From: Nitrospirales bacterium
GTDB lineage: Bacteria; Nitrospirota; Nitrospiria; Nitrospirales; UBA8639
Length of the DNA stretch: 64,000 nt
Reading direction: 5' to 3'
NCBI GenBank assembly: GCA_020027205.1
Contig: JAHRAQ010000003.1
Coordinates: 78,501 to 142,500 of the forward strand
The notes under the pieces: model-generated
What the model saw: the letters and a program-made list of their open reading frames with translations, nothing else
What the model was told of the DNA's origin: nothing
The model's database searches: none
Position numbers and translations under genes: made by a program
Shown here: one piece after another, positions 16,344 to 24,776 of the stretch
Layout of the letters: each line of letters starts with the position of its first letter
How positions within the stretch are numbered: the stretch's first letter is position 1

Positions 16344-18071
16344 ATGCCCACGATTTCATTTTTGCGCAAAGACCTGGAACGGTTCCTCGGACGCGCCGCC
16401 GCGCCGGAGCAACTGGAGTCGTGGCTGCCGCTGGTCAAAGGGGAACTCAAGGATGTGAACGCCGCCACCGGCGAAATGCGGATCGAGTTGCAGGACAGCA
16501 ACCGGCCGGATTTGTGGAGCGTGGAAGGCATTGCGCGGCAGATTCGAATCAAGGCGGAGGGGGCGCCGCGCGCGTATCCGTTTGTTCAACGCAAAACCCG
16601 GCCCGCGCGACGGGTGGTGGTGGGCAACGGCATGGACAAGGTGCGCCCGTTCGTGGCGGCCTGCGCGGCCACGGGAATGCCCGTCACCGAAGAGGACCTG
16701 GCGCACCTCATTCAGACGCAGGAGAAACTCGCGGACGGATACGGGCATCGACGCCGAACCGTCTCGGTGGGGTTGTACCGCCTGCCACGGATTCAGTTCC
16801 CGGTCACCTATGAACTGGTGAAACCCACGGAAGCGCGTTTCACCCCGCTGGGGTTTTCCGAACCGATGACGCTGAAGGACATTCTGGCGGCGCATCCCAA
16901 AGGCATCGAATACGGGAGCATTCTGGCCGGCCAGCCGTTGCTGCCGCTGCTGCGGGACAAGGCCGGCGAGGTGTTGTCCCTGCCGCCCATTATTAACAGC
17001 GCGGACATCGGGCAGGTCGAGCCGGGAGATTCGGAACTCTTTGTCGAAGTGACCGGCACCGACGCGCACATGGTGCTACTGACGCTCAACATTTTTGCCG
17101 TGAACTTCGCCGACCGCGGCGCCGCCGTTGAGCCGGTCGAGATTCAGTATCCCTATGACACGCCGTGGGGCACGTCGGTCGCCACGCCCCGCGACATCAA
17201 TGACGCGCAGCGCGTGCCGCTCAAGTCGATTGAAGACGCGCTCGGCTTGGCGATGGACGCGGACATGGCGCGCGACGCCCTGCGGTCATACGGGTACGAC
17301 GTGACAACCGCGCGGGACGCGCTGACGGTACGGCTGCCGTGCTATCGCCACGACCTGATGCATCCGGTGGACGTGGCGGAAGACGTGGCGATCAGCCGGG
17401 GGTATGACTCGTTCACGCCGGTGATGCCGGCGCACTTCACCGTTGGCGCGTTATCGGAGATCGAGCGAATGTCCGACCACTTGCGCGATCACATGATCGG
17501 GCAGGGGTTTCAGGAAATGTGTTCCAATATTTTGATGTCCCGCGAAGAGTTGGTGGAGCGCATGAGACTGACCCCGGCGGACGGCGACCGGGTCGTGGAA
17601 GTGGACAACGTCATGTCGCAGAGTTTTTCGTGCCTGCGCTCATGGATCGTGCCGTCGCTGTTGCGCATCGAAGCCGCCTCGCCACGGGCGTTTTACCCGC
17701 ACCGCCTGTTTGAAATCGGCGAGGTCGAGCGGCCCGACGCCGGCACGGTCACGGGTTCACGCACACGAACACGGCTGGCAAGCCTCATCGCCCATCCCCA
17801 CGCCAACTTTTCCGAAACACACACCTGCCTCGACGTGCTGATGTTTTATCTCATGCGCGACTACGCGCTTGAACCCGTCGACCACAACTCCTTCATGGAA
17901 GGCCGCGCGGGGACGATTCTCTGCAACGGCCACCCCATCGGCCTCATCGGCGAACTGCATCCGGCGGTGCTGGAAAACTGGGGCATCTCGATGCCGGTGT
18001 CGGTGTTTGAGATTGAGGTGGATTCGTTGTGTGGGGAAGAGGGGGCGGGGTCATCTTCAACATCCGGCTGA
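16344..18071 (+). CDS. pheT: Phenylalanine-tRNA ligase beta subunit, archaeal type
   Basis: This structural subunit pairs with pheS. The 575-residue length matches archaeal PheT (about 550), not the roughly 800-residue bacterial form. It lacks the N-terminal EMAP-like tRNA-binding domain and the C-terminal FDX-ACB anticodon domain. Visible parts are the B1 start (PTISFLRKDLERFLG), a B3/4 editing-type region (about 80-250) with ELVKPTEARFTPLGF and the B5 domain (about 285-350). The class II-like core has MSQSFSCLRSWIVPSLL and PHRLFEIGEV. The last 10 residues (Gly/Ser-rich) look non-conserved, and a small shift near the 3' end cannot be excluded. Confidence 0.92.
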   Translation: MPTISFLRKDLERFLGRAAAPEQLESWLPLVKGELKDVNAATGEMRIELQDSNRPDLWSVEGIARQIRIKAEGAPRAYPFVQRKTRPARRVVVGNGMDKVRPFVAACAATGMPVTEEDLAHLIQTQEKLADGYGHRRRTVSVGLYRLPRIQFPVTYELVKPTEARFTPLGFSEPMTLKDILAAHPKGIEYGSILAGQPLLPLLRDKAGEVLSLPPIINSADIGQVEPGDSELFVEVTGTDAHMVLLTLNIFAVNFADRGAAVEPVEIQYPYDTPWGTSVATPRDINDAQRVPLKSIEDALGLAMDADMARDALRSYGYDVTTARDALTVRLPCYRHDLMHPVDVAEDVAISRGYDSFTPVMPAHFTVGALSEIERMSDHLRDHMIGQGFQEMCSNILMSREELVERMRLTPADGDRVVEVDNVMSQSFSCLRSWIVPSLLRIEAASPRAFYPHRLFEIGEVERPDAGTVTGSRTRTRLASLIAHPHANFSETHTCLDVLMFYLMRDYALEPVDHNSFMEGRAGTILCNGHPIGLIGELHPAVLENWGISMPVSVFEIEVDSLCGEEGAGSSSTSG

Positions 18072-18191
18072 CCAACCCCGGTATGTCAAGATACACCCGC
18101 TCTGTTCCAAACGCCTCACCAACGCCCTGCGTTTCACATCACCACTTCTTTAACGCGATGATCGTCCGGCACAGGCAAACGCGCGCTCCTT

Positions 18192-18335
18192 TCCGTCATT
18201 CCGCGTCGACGACGTACATTGACCGGAGAACCGTGGGCGCGCGGAATCCATCCGAAAGAGGTCAATGGCAGGATGGAGGAAAGAACGAAGAAACTGAAGG
18301 ATGGATTCCCGATTAAAAATGTCGGGAATGACGGA
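18192..18335. repeat. Palindromic repeat, hybrid copy (GCGC-arm and AT-arm variants)
   Basis: The left part is a variant arm (CATTCCGCG ... CGCGGAATCCATCC) and the right part is the common arm (GGATTCCCGA, AT loop, TCGGGAATGACGGA). Together they make an asymmetric double hairpin between pheT and the toxin gene. A further partial motif (GGAATGACGGAAGG) follows at 18346-18360. Confidence 0.82.
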
Positions 18336-18366
18336 AAGAGAGGATTGGGAATGACGGAAGGAAAAA

Positions 18367-18633
18367 CTATCCAATCAGGCGGTCGTATTGCGCGTGGGAA
18401 CCAATCCAAAACCACTGAATTCCGTCCGGTACGGAAACGCCCAGTGCGCGATAGCGCGGGCCGATACGGACGCTCCAGTAGTCTTCACGTACGCCGGAGA
18501 TTTTTTTGAGGCACAGCGAAGGGTGGGCGGGATTGCGTTTCAGCAACGCAAAGCGATGGCGCGCCGCGTTTTGGATTTCTATCGGCAAACCGTCCATGCA
18601 CCGCCAGAAACGCGACGCCGTGGTGTGCTTCAA
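18367..18633 (-). CDS. RelE/ParE-superfamily toxin
   Basis: This 88-residue basic protein has the RelE/HigB-like pattern: an N-terminal helix pair (FWRCMDGLPIEIQNAARHRFALL) and then strands with LCLKKISGVREDYWSVRIGPRYRAL and a C-terminal WFWIGSHAQYDRL. The conserved Arg and late His/Tyr residues fit a ribosome-dependent or related RNase toxin. Its start overlaps the antitoxin stop (ATGA at 18630-18633). Directly downstream is a palindromic repeat. Confidence 0.8.
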   Translation of the reverse strand: MKHTTASRFWRCMDGLPIEIQNAARHRFALLKRNPAHPSLCLKKISGVREDYWSVRIGPRYRALGVSVPDGIQWFWIGSHAQYDRLIG

Positions 18634-18830
18634 ATTTCCCCGGCGCTGCCGGCCTGATGTTCTTCGACGGCCTCTGCCGCGAAAGATTCCAACTTGCCCT
18701 GCGCCGCGTCCTCTTCAATCTGTCGGTCCCAGAGGCCGGCGTCATACTGCACAAACCACTCGCGCAGGCGCCGCAGGTCGGACGCGGGAAGTTCGCGGAT
18801 GTCTCGCTCGATTTTTTCCACGGTCGTCAT
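18630..18830 (-). CDS. Antitoxin partner of the RelE-type toxin
   Basis: This 66-residue acidic helical protein (TTVEKIERDIRELPASDLRRLREWF) resembles small helical addiction antitoxins, in which a short N-terminal helical dimer is followed by an acidic toxin-wrapping tail. An in-frame ATG upstream at 18914 would add a Cys- and Gly-rich tail without similarity, so the internal ATG at 18830 is preferred; AAAGGAGC lies just upstream of it. It overlaps the toxin gene by 4 bp. Confidence 0.75.
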   Translation of the reverse strand: MTTVEKIERDIRELPASDLRRLREWFVQYDAGLWDRQIEEDAAQGKLESFAAEAVEEHQAGSAGEI

Positions 18831-18880
18831 CGTAGCGCTCCTTTTGTTCCAGTCCGTCGACGCGAGCGAACGAGGGCAAC

Positions 18881-20047
18881 CTACCCGCCCGCCGTGAAGA
18901 ATGCAAATGCCCACTCGCCGTTCCTTTCTCTCTTGCCTTGCTTCGCCACACCGGCCTGCGACTGCAAGGCCAACGGCACCCGTTCCCAGGATTCCCCGCC
19001 GTCACGACTGCGGAACAGGCCGCCGCCGTTGGTGCCGGCGTAAAACGTGCGCGGGTTGTCGGGATGCGCGGCCAGCGTGCGGATGTTGAGGTGGCTCAAC
19101 CCGTCGTTGCGGGCGGCCCACGTCGCACCGCCGTCACGGGTTTCGAAGATGCCCCGGCTGGTGCCCATGTACAGATGCCGGCCGTCGCCGCGCTCGAACA
19201 CGAGGCTGCTCACGTAGAGCGGGCCGAGGGTCGCGGCCAGCGGCGTCCATGTCTCGCCCCGGTTGCGCGTGCGGAACAGGCCCTTCGTGCTCCCCGCGTA
19301 CACCGTGTCGGGATGGGCCGGGTCGATCAGCAGGGTGTTGATGCCCAGGGCCATGGACGCCATGGTGGCGTCGTCGGGCACCAGGCCATGATTGATTTTG
19401 GTCCAACTGTCCGCGCCGTCGGCGCTGCGGTAGACGCCGCCGCTGGTGCCGGCGTAGACCACGGCGGGACGAACGGGGTCCACGGCCAGCGTCACGATAA
19501 AATTAATCTCGGTCATGCCGCGCATGTGTTCATGCCAGGATTGTCCGCCGTCCGCGCTCTTGAACACCCCCACCGTCGTCGCTGCGTACAGGATTTGCGT
19601 GTCCGTCGGATGCACGACCACCTGATTCACGTTGGCGGAGATGGTGCCCTTGTGCAGGCCGGCGCTGCGGGGCAGCCAGCGCCGCCCGCCGTCGGGACTG
19701 TAATACACCCCGTCGGCAAACGTGCCGGCAAAGACGTTGGCGGGGAACCGCGGATCGATCACCACATTCATCACCCGCACGCGGCTCAAACCTTCGGACA
19801 GCCGCGTCCACGCCGCCCCGCCGTCGCGTGTTTTATACACGGCTTCTTCCGTGACGATGTAGACGATGCGCGGCTTGGCGGGATGCACGGCCACGTCCAC
19901 CACGCGGTCGCTGCGCGAACCGCACGCCACCGGCACGGCGAAGAGCAACGTCACGATGACGGCTCGCCGCGCGAGACCGCTCACGCGCCGGCCGGCGGCC
20001 GCGTCAACGACCGGACAACGGCTCCGCATACCCGACCAGTTCGACAT
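18881..20047 (-). CDS. Exported beta-propeller protein with BNR/Asp-box repeats
   Basis: The protein is about 388 residues and is built of repeated units of the form YAGT-x-GGVYRSADGADSWTKI (Asp-box: S-x-D-x-G-x-x-W). At least six units are visible, consistent with a six- or seven-bladed propeller as in VPS10/sortilin-like and YCF48-type proteins. A hydrophobic stretch (VIVTLLFAVPVACG) indicates a signal peptide, perhaps a lipoprotein with Cys after VA. The ATG at 20047 overlaps the upstream gene by 44 bp; a GTG at 19984 would place the signal peptide at the N terminus and may be the true start. Function is unknown; it is likely a periplasmic or surface protein. Confidence 0.85.
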   Translation of the reverse strand: MSNWSGMRSRCPVVDAAAGRRVSGLARRAVIVTLLFAVPVACGSRSDRVVDVAVHPAKPRIVYIVTEEAVYKTRDGGAAWTRLSEGLSRVRVMNVVIDPRFPANVFAGTFADGVYYSPDGGRRWLPRSAGLHKGTISANVNQVVVHPTDTQILYAATTVGVFKSADGGQSWHEHMRGMTEINFIVTLAVDPVRPAVVYAGTSGGVYRSADGADSWTKINHGLVPDDATMASMALGINTLLIDPAHPDTVYAGSTKGLFRTRNRGETWTPLAATLGPLYVSSLVFERGDGRHLYMGTSRGIFETRDGGATWAARNDGLSHLNIRTLAAHPDNPRTFYAGTNGGGLFRSRDGGESWERVPLALQSQAGVAKQGKRERNGEWAFAFFTAGG

Positions 20048-21272
20048 AGCCCCTGCCGGTCACCGGCGCGCGCCGGTGGTGTCCTTCCACGTCGACCGCC
20101 CCTTCCCAATACGTCACCCGCGTGCCGTGTTCGGTGCGCAGTTCCTGATCGGCCAGGACCGGGGTGATCGACACCCGCAACTGCGCCGACGGCACGTTCA
20201 CGATCCATTGCGCCGGGTATCTCGCCCGGCTGACCGGACTCGTCCAATGCTTCACCGCGCGCACGACGACGTCGTCCCGCGTCAGATGCCTGGTCGAGGC
20301 ATCGGGAAAGATGAGCGTGCCGCTCGACGCGGGGTCGTGCGACCCGTCGCGGCGGCGCAGGAGATACAGCATCAATTCCATCTTCGAATCAAACTGCACG
20401 CTCACCCAATCCCACCCGACCTGATCGTCGCCCAGTTCGCCGGAGCCGAATTCGTGATCCATCCAACTCGTCCCCGTCACGTCGAACCGTTCACCGCGCG
20501 CCCGCACCGTGCCGCGCGTCGCCAGGCGCGTGAGCGAATAATAATGCGACGCCTGCCCGGGGGCGGCGCCTTTGCGGCTGATCCCATCCCGTCCGTGAAT
20601 CACGGGCGGTTTGCGCAGGTCGAGCGTGAGATCCACGCCGACCCCGGCCTCACCGGCGCGCGCGGTGAGATACAGCCGTTGATGATCCTCCGTCGCGGGT
20701 TCCAGCCTCCACCGGTCGATCCAGACGTTTATTCGACCGGCATCGGCCCCGGCTTTCCCAAACGCGGCGCGGCTGACTTTTTCGAAAAATTGAAACGCGC
20801 CCGCCTCCACGTCGGTGAGGGCGAAATGCGCGGCATACACCTGTCGCAACGCCCACGAGGACGGATGCCGGGTGACGCGCGGGTCATCGATGGTCTTGCG
20901 GAAAAACGTGAGTTCGTAGCCGAACCGGCGCGCCGAGCGGTCGGACAGGTGGCCGGTGACGTACCACCACTCCAGCCCATACCGCTCATGGGCGCCGTGA
21001 TCACGCGGAAAGGCATAGACGTATCCGGGGAGGGCCGGTAGCAAGGACGATGCGGTGGTGGTGGCATCGGTGGCGACGGTGGCGACAGTGGTGGTGGTGG
21101 CGACCGGCACGGTCGATGCCGGCGGTGTGTCGGCGGTGGTGGTGGCGTCGACCATCGATACGGGCGGCGGCATCAACACAGGCGGTGACGGCGGCGGCGC
21201 GGCCCACGCCGGCCCGGCGCACGCGATCACGACACCGCACCACCACATCGCCGCACGCCGTCGTTGAGTCAT
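20004..21272 (-). CDS. CrtC/AttH-like lipocalin-fold protein, exported
   Basis: This 422-residue protein has a signal peptide (MWWCGVVIACAGPAWA) and a Thr/Ala/Pro linker of about 45 residues. A two-domain AttH/carotenoid-1,2-hydratase-like region follows. Family marks are FPRDHGAHERYGLEWWYVTGHL, YELTFFRKT, YAAHFALTD, DVTGTSWMDHEFGS and VGWDWVSVQFD. CrtC hydrates carotenoids, whereas AttH-type homologues have other or unknown roles. No carotenoid genes are near, so the substrate is open. A GTG at 21290 is an alternative start. The gene overlaps the beta-propeller gene, indicating co-expression. Confidence 0.85.
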   Translation of the reverse strand: MTQRRRAAMWWCGVVIACAGPAWAAPPPSPPVLMPPPVSMVDATTTADTPPASTVPVATTTTVATVATDATTTASSLLPALPGYVYAFPRDHGAHERYGLEWWYVTGHLSDRSARRFGYELTFFRKTIDDPRVTRHPSSWALRQVYAAHFALTDVEAGAFQFFEKVSRAAFGKAGADAGRINVWIDRWRLEPATEDHQRLYLTARAGEAGVGVDLTLDLRKPPVIHGRDGISRKGAAPGQASHYYSLTRLATRGTVRARGERFDVTGTSWMDHEFGSGELGDDQVGWDWVSVQFDSKMELMLYLLRRRDGSHDPASSGTLIFPDASTRHLTRDDVVVRAVKHWTSPVSRARYPAQWIVNVPSAQLRVSITPVLADQELRTEHGTRVTYWEGAVDVEGHHRRAPVTGRGYVELVGYAEPLSGR

Positions 21273-21360
21273 GCCGCACCACACGGCCACGGCTTATATC
21301 ATGCCGCCACGCGGCGCGCAATCGACTTTCTTGTCCGTCAAACAGAAGGACGGAAAAAGA

Positions 21361-21399
21361 AGGATGGATTCCCGATTAAAAACGTCGGGAATGACGGAA
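21361..21399. repeat. Palindromic repeat, single arm
   Basis: One hairpin arm of the family: AGGATGGATTCCCGA, an AT loop, then TCGGGAATGACGGAAG. It lies about 100 bp before full copy 21497-21623. The stretch 21273-21821 holds only these repeats and no convincing gene. Confidence 0.85.
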
Positions 21400-21496
21400 G
21401 GAAGGGGACGGGGGCACTGCTCGTCGCAGTGCTTTTCGTGCGCGGCCGGAATGTCGGGAATGACAGAAAGAGGGCGCGCGGGAATGCCGGCCCCCC

Positions 21497-21623
21497 TCCG
21501 TCATTCCCGACATCGTTAGTCGGGAATCCATCCTGCTTTTTTCTTTTCTTCATCCCGTCTTGAATTAGGACAACGGAAAAACAGAAGGATGGATTCCCGA
21601 CAACTAACGTCGGGAATGACGGA
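21497..21623. repeat. Palindromic double-hairpin repeat, full copy
   Basis: This full copy has outer TCCGTCATTCCCGAC ends, two hairpin arms and an AT-rich centre containing GGACAACGG. It sits between divergent genes (CrtC-like on minus, Lon-N protein on plus), so here it is at gene 5' ends rather than 3' ends. Confidence 0.9.
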
Positions 21624-21821
21624 GAGAGGTCGGGAATGACGGAGAGGAAACCGCCGCGCCGGAGTGTTCGTTCCAGGCAAGGCGGGCGACGAGGGGGTGA
21701 GGGAGGCGCACGTCGGTGCGTTGACCGAACACACGAGAAGCCCAACGCCGCATGGGACGAACACTCCAAGCGGCAACGCGGACTCGTTGACAGGGCGTTT
21801 CGGCGTTGGCTATCGTAGGGC

Positions 21822-22487
21822 ATGATTGAATCGCGTCACACCGCCGCCGAACCTGTTTCGATTCCCGACGTGATTCCGATTTTTCCGCTGCCCAACGTCG
21901 TGTTTTTTCCCGACACGTATTTGCCGCTGCATATTTTCGAGCCCCGCTACCGGGACATGATCGCCGACGTTGGAACGACGGACGCCTGCATCGGCATGGC
22001 GCTCCTGAAGGACGGAGGGGAACTCGAGTCCGACGGCCATCCCGCCGTCTGCGCGCCGGGCTGCGTGGGACGCATTCACACGATCACCCCGCTTCCGGAC
22101 GGCCGCGCCAATCTCATCCTGCACGGGCTGGCCCGGTACATCATCGAAGAAGACGTGTGTGACGCGAGTTACCGCAAGGCCAGAATCACCGTGCCGTCCC
22201 GCGACCCGTTTCGCGCGCTCGACGACGACGCCCTGCGCGCGACGCTGACGGCGCTGGCGGTGCGGTATCTCCGGGCGCGGCGCGCCCGCGATCTCTGCGC
22301 GCTCGTCACCGGCGCCTCGCTCTCGGACGCCGTCCTCGTGAACAGCCTGTCGTCGTGCCTCGACTTGACGACACTGGAAAAACAATTCCTGCTCGAATCG
22401 GACAACCTCCGCCGACAGGCCCGCCGCCTGATTGACCTGTTGCGATTCAAACTCGCCGGCGCCACGCCGTCGTCGGAAGGAACGTGA
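21822..22487 (+). CDS. Lon N-terminal (LON substrate-binding) domain protein
   Basis: This 221-residue protein consists of the LON N-terminal domain only. It shows IPIFPLPNVVFFPDTYLPLHIFEPRYRDM, then ACIGMALLKDG, GCVGRIHTITPLPDGRANLILHG and a helical C-terminal part. There is no AAA+ or protease domain. Such stand-alone proteins are common and are presumed to bind substrates or protein partners. Its stop overlaps the start of the ABC transporter ATPase (ATGA at 22484-22487), so it may belong to that operon. Confidence 0.9.
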   Translation: MIESRHTAAEPVSIPDVIPIFPLPNVVFFPDTYLPLHIFEPRYRDMIADVGTTDACIGMALLKDGGELESDGHPAVCAPGCVGRIHTITPLPDGRANLILHGLARYIIEEDVCDASYRKARITVPSRDPFRALDDDALRATLTALAVRYLRARRARDLCALVTGASLSDAVLVNSLSSCLDLTTLEKQFLLESDNLRRQARRLIDLLRFKLAGATPSSEGT

Positions 22488-23464
22488 TGTCTCCCGACGC
22501 CGCGATCGACGTGTCGAATCTGGGGAAATCCTACGGCTCGGTGACGGCCATTCGCGGCGTGTCGTTCACCGTGCGGCCCGGTGAAATTTTCGGGCTGCTC
22601 GGCCCCAACGGCGCCGGGAAAAGCACAACGCTGCGCATTTTGATCACCGTCCTGCCGCCGTCGTCGGGCACGGCCACCGTGCTGGGCCACAACGTGACGA
22701 CGGAGGCGGACACCGTCCGGCGCCTCATCGGCTACGTGCCGCAGGAACGCGCCATCGACCGCTTTCTGACCGGGCGCGAACATCTCGAACTTCTGGGGAA
22801 CCTCTACCATCTGCCCCGGCGGGAGTTGCGGTCGAGAATTGACGAACTGCTGCAACTCGTGGACCTGGGCGCCCAGGCGGACCGCGTGGCCAAAACTTAT
22901 TCCGGAGGCATGAAGCGCAAACTGGATATTGCCTGCGGGCTGCTGCCCAATCCCCGCATCGTGTTTCTGGACGAACCGACGCTGGGGCTGGACGTGCACA
23001 GCCGCCTGCGCATCTGGGAGCACATCCGTCAACTCCGCGAGCGGGGCATCACCATCGTCATGACGACGAATTATCTGGACGAAGCCGACCGACTGTGCGA
23101 CCGTCTCGCCATTCTTGACGGCGGGGTCGTTCGCGCCATCGGGTCGCCCATGGAGTTGAAAGCCGGCGTGGGCGGCGACAGTGTGTCCCTGACGATCGGG
23201 GACCGCGACGCCGACGTCCTTCATCGACTGCGCGACGGCGTCATGGCGCTGCCCTTTGTGCGTGACGCGCGCCCGACGTCGACGGGGCTGGACATTCGCG
23301 CGGAGTCGCCGGAAAAATCCCTGCCCGCCGTACTGGACGTCGCCCACCGTCTCAACTGCCGCGTGGAAGGCATCGAGTACCACCGCCCCCGGCTCGACGA
23401 CGTCTTCGTCGCCCACACCGGCCATGCGATTAAGGGGGAGTATCCCGACGACGGGGAGGCGTGA
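22484..23464 (+). CDS. ABC transporter ATP-binding protein (DrrA/CcmA-like exporter family)
   Basis: This is the nucleotide-binding subunit of an ABC-2 exporter. Walker A (LLGPNGAGKSTTLR) is near residues 40-53 and the signature YSGGMKRKLDIA near 145. Walker B (IVFLDEPTLGLD) and the switch-His region (VMTTNYLDEADRLCDRLAI) follow. The C-terminal DUF4162-like extension fits the daunorubicin-resistance type. The permease is 525 bp downstream, separated by tiny membrane ORFs rather than adjacent as usual. The transported substrate is not predictable. Confidence 0.94.
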   Translation: MMSPDAAIDVSNLGKSYGSVTAIRGVSFTVRPGEIFGLLGPNGAGKSTTLRILITVLPPSSGTATVLGHNVTTEADTVRRLIGYVPQERAIDRFLTGREHLELLGNLYHLPRRELRSRIDELLQLVDLGAQADRVAKTYSGGMKRKLDIACGLLPNPRIVFLDEPTLGLDVHSRLRIWEHIRQLRERGITIVMTTNYLDEADRLCDRLAILDGGVVRAIGSPMELKAGVGGDSVSLTIGDRDADVLHRLRDGVMALPFVRDARPTSTGLDIRAESPEKSLPAVLDVAHRLNCRVEGIEYHRPRLDDVFVAHTGHAIKGEYPDDGEA

Positions 23465-23577
23465 TGGAAGCCTTGGTACTCTTCACCACTATGTCAGTGG
23501 TCGGGTTGATTTTTCTCATCGTCCTCCTGTGGCAGGAACATCAACAGAAGAAACAGCGGCGCGATAAAACATCGTGA
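23464..23577 (+). CDS. Tiny single-pass membrane protein, copy A (37 aa)
   Basis: The ORF starts at an ATG overlapping the ATPase stop (TGATG), with GGGGAGG just upstream. It encodes MEALVLFTTMSVVGLIFLIV, then a few more residues and a basic tail (QQKKQRRDK). This is one transmembrane helix with a positive C terminus. It is clearly homologous to copy B at 23849, which begins MEAFVLFSTLTVVSLIALVG. The good ribosome site and the duplication argue that it is a real gene. It could be a small accessory of the ABC transporter. Confidence 0.72.
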   Translation: MEALVLFTTMSVVGLIFLIVLLWQEHQQKKQRRDKTS

Positions 23578-23587
23578 GCAGGCGACC

Positions 23588-23671
23588 ATGACCCTTCACC
23601 ACTACCGACAGGAAGTGCTGGCGCTGACCATGTGGCGCCATTGTATAATCAAACGTGCATTACGGTTGTAA
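23588..23671 (+). pseudogene. Duplicated 5' fragment of the ABC permease gene
   Basis: The first 15 codons (MTLHHYRQEVLALTM) nearly duplicate the start of the intact permease at 23989 (MTLSHYRQEVLALTM), with the last 30 or so bases almost identical. The frame then runs into unrelated sequence and stops after 27 codons. It marks the original permease start, displaced by the inserted segment that follows. Confidence 0.82.
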
Positions 23672-23672
23672 T

Positions 23673-23849
23673 ATGAGACAGAAAGTCGGCGAGTATCTGT
23701 TGGACATTTCGAAACTGGTCTTTGCGGGCATGGCGTTGAGCGCTATCATGGAGATGGACGGCATTTCCAACGCAGCGGTGGTGGCTGTCGGCGCAAGCGC
23801 GACAATCGGGACCGCCATAATCGGGTTTGCCCTGATAAGGAGGTCATAA
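23673..23849 (+). CDS. Small two-helix membrane protein (DUF6722-like), 58 aa
   Basis: The sequence MRQKVGEYLLDISKLVFAGM is followed by a second hydrophobic segment ending in FALIRRS. That gives two membrane helices and an amphipathic start, resembling the small DUF6722 family as I recall it. A TATAAT motif at 23643-23648 could give it its own promoter. Its stop overlaps the start of copy B (TAATG). An ATG 18 bases upstream would add six residues. The role is unknown; in this family the gene is often next to another tiny membrane ORF, as here. Confidence 0.65.
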   Translation: MRQKVGEYLLDISKLVFAGMALSAIMEMDGISNAAVVAVGASATIGTAIIGFALIRRS

Positions 23850-23992
23850 TGGAAGCCTTTGTCCTTTTCTCAACGCTGACGGTGGTCAGCCTGATAGCCT
23901 TGGTCGGTCTCTTGTGGTACGATCATCGGCAGGCGAAGCGGCAACGGGATAAAAAAGAGGGGTTGACGTCTCACCTTCCCAATAACCCATGA
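23849..23992 (+). CDS. Tiny single-pass membrane protein, copy B (47 aa)
   Basis: This paralogue of the 37-residue protein at 23464 has the same MEA start, one transmembrane helix and a basic tail (HRQAKRQRDKKEG). AAGGAGG lies 6 bases before the ATG. The stop overlaps the permease start (ATGA at 23989), the coupling expected in the ancestral ATPase-small protein-permease order. Confidence 0.72.
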   Translation: MEAFVLFSTLTVVSLIALVGLLWYDHRQAKRQRDKKEGLTSHLPNNP

Positions 23993-24774
23993 CTCTCTCC
24001 CATTACCGACAGGAAGTGCTGGCGCTGACCATGCGGTGGGTGCGCCGGTTGAGCCGGGAAAAGTTCAGCATGGTGTTCACGCTGGTCCAGCCCATGCTGT
24101 TCTGGCTGATTTTTTTCGGCAGCCTCTTTCAGCGCGCCGCCGATATCCAACTCCTTCAGGTCCCGAACTACATGAGTTTTCTGGCGGGCGGCGTCGTCGT
24201 CATGACCGTGCTCAACAACGGACTGGCCGGCGGGGTGGACCTGTTGTTCGACAAGGAAAACGGATTTCTGGAACGCATGATCTCCACGCCCATTCACCGC
24301 ACCTCTGTCATTGTCAGCCGCTACCTCTTTGTCATGACCATTACCGGGATGCAGATTCTGATCATCCTCGGCATCGCGTTCGCCTTCGGCGTGCGGCTGG
24401 CCACGGGGCTGCCGGGCCTGGCCATGATTCTGGCGCTGGGCATGCTCTTCGGCATCGGGCTGACCGCCGTGTCGATGGCCCTCGCGTTTTCCGTCAAAAG
24501 CCACGGCGATTTTTTTTCCATGCTGGGCTTTCTGTCCCTGCCCATGATTTTTTTAAGTTCGGCGCTCGTGCCCCTGTCGGCCATGCCGGGATGGATGCAG
24601 GCGCTGGCCATGGTGAATCCGATGACGTGGGTCATCAACGCCGTGCGCCCGCTCATGCTCACGGGATGGGAAGCCGCCGCGCCTCACGTCGCCCTGGCGC
24701 TGGTCATCCTCGCGTTGTTTGACGCGGTGTGCCTGTACGGCGGCGCCAGGGCCTTCCGGCGAGCCATTGGATAG
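23989..24774 (+). CDS. ABC-2 type transporter permease
   Basis: This 261-residue protein has about six hydrophobic segments of the ABC-2 membrane family, with LTRR-like VRRLSREKFSMVFTLVQPM, PNYMSFLAGGVVVMTVLNNG and the conserved DKENGFLERMISTPIHRTS loop. FLSLPMIFLSSALVPLSAMP and MVNPMTWVINAVRPLM lie near the end. It pairs with the ATPase at 22484 to form a DrrAB-like exporter. It is translationally coupled to small protein copy B. Confidence 0.93.
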   Translation: MTLSHYRQEVLALTMRWVRRLSREKFSMVFTLVQPMLFWLIFFGSLFQRAADIQLLQVPNYMSFLAGGVVVMTVLNNGLAGGVDLLFDKENGFLERMISTPIHRTSVIVSRYLFVMTITGMQILIILGIAFAFGVRLATGLPGLAMILALGMLFGIGLTAVSMALAFSVKSHGDFFSMLGFLSLPMIFLSSALVPLSAMPGWMQALAMVNPMTWVINAVRPLMLTGWEAAAPHVALALVILALFDAVCLYGGARAFRRAIG

Positions 24775-24776
24775 TC

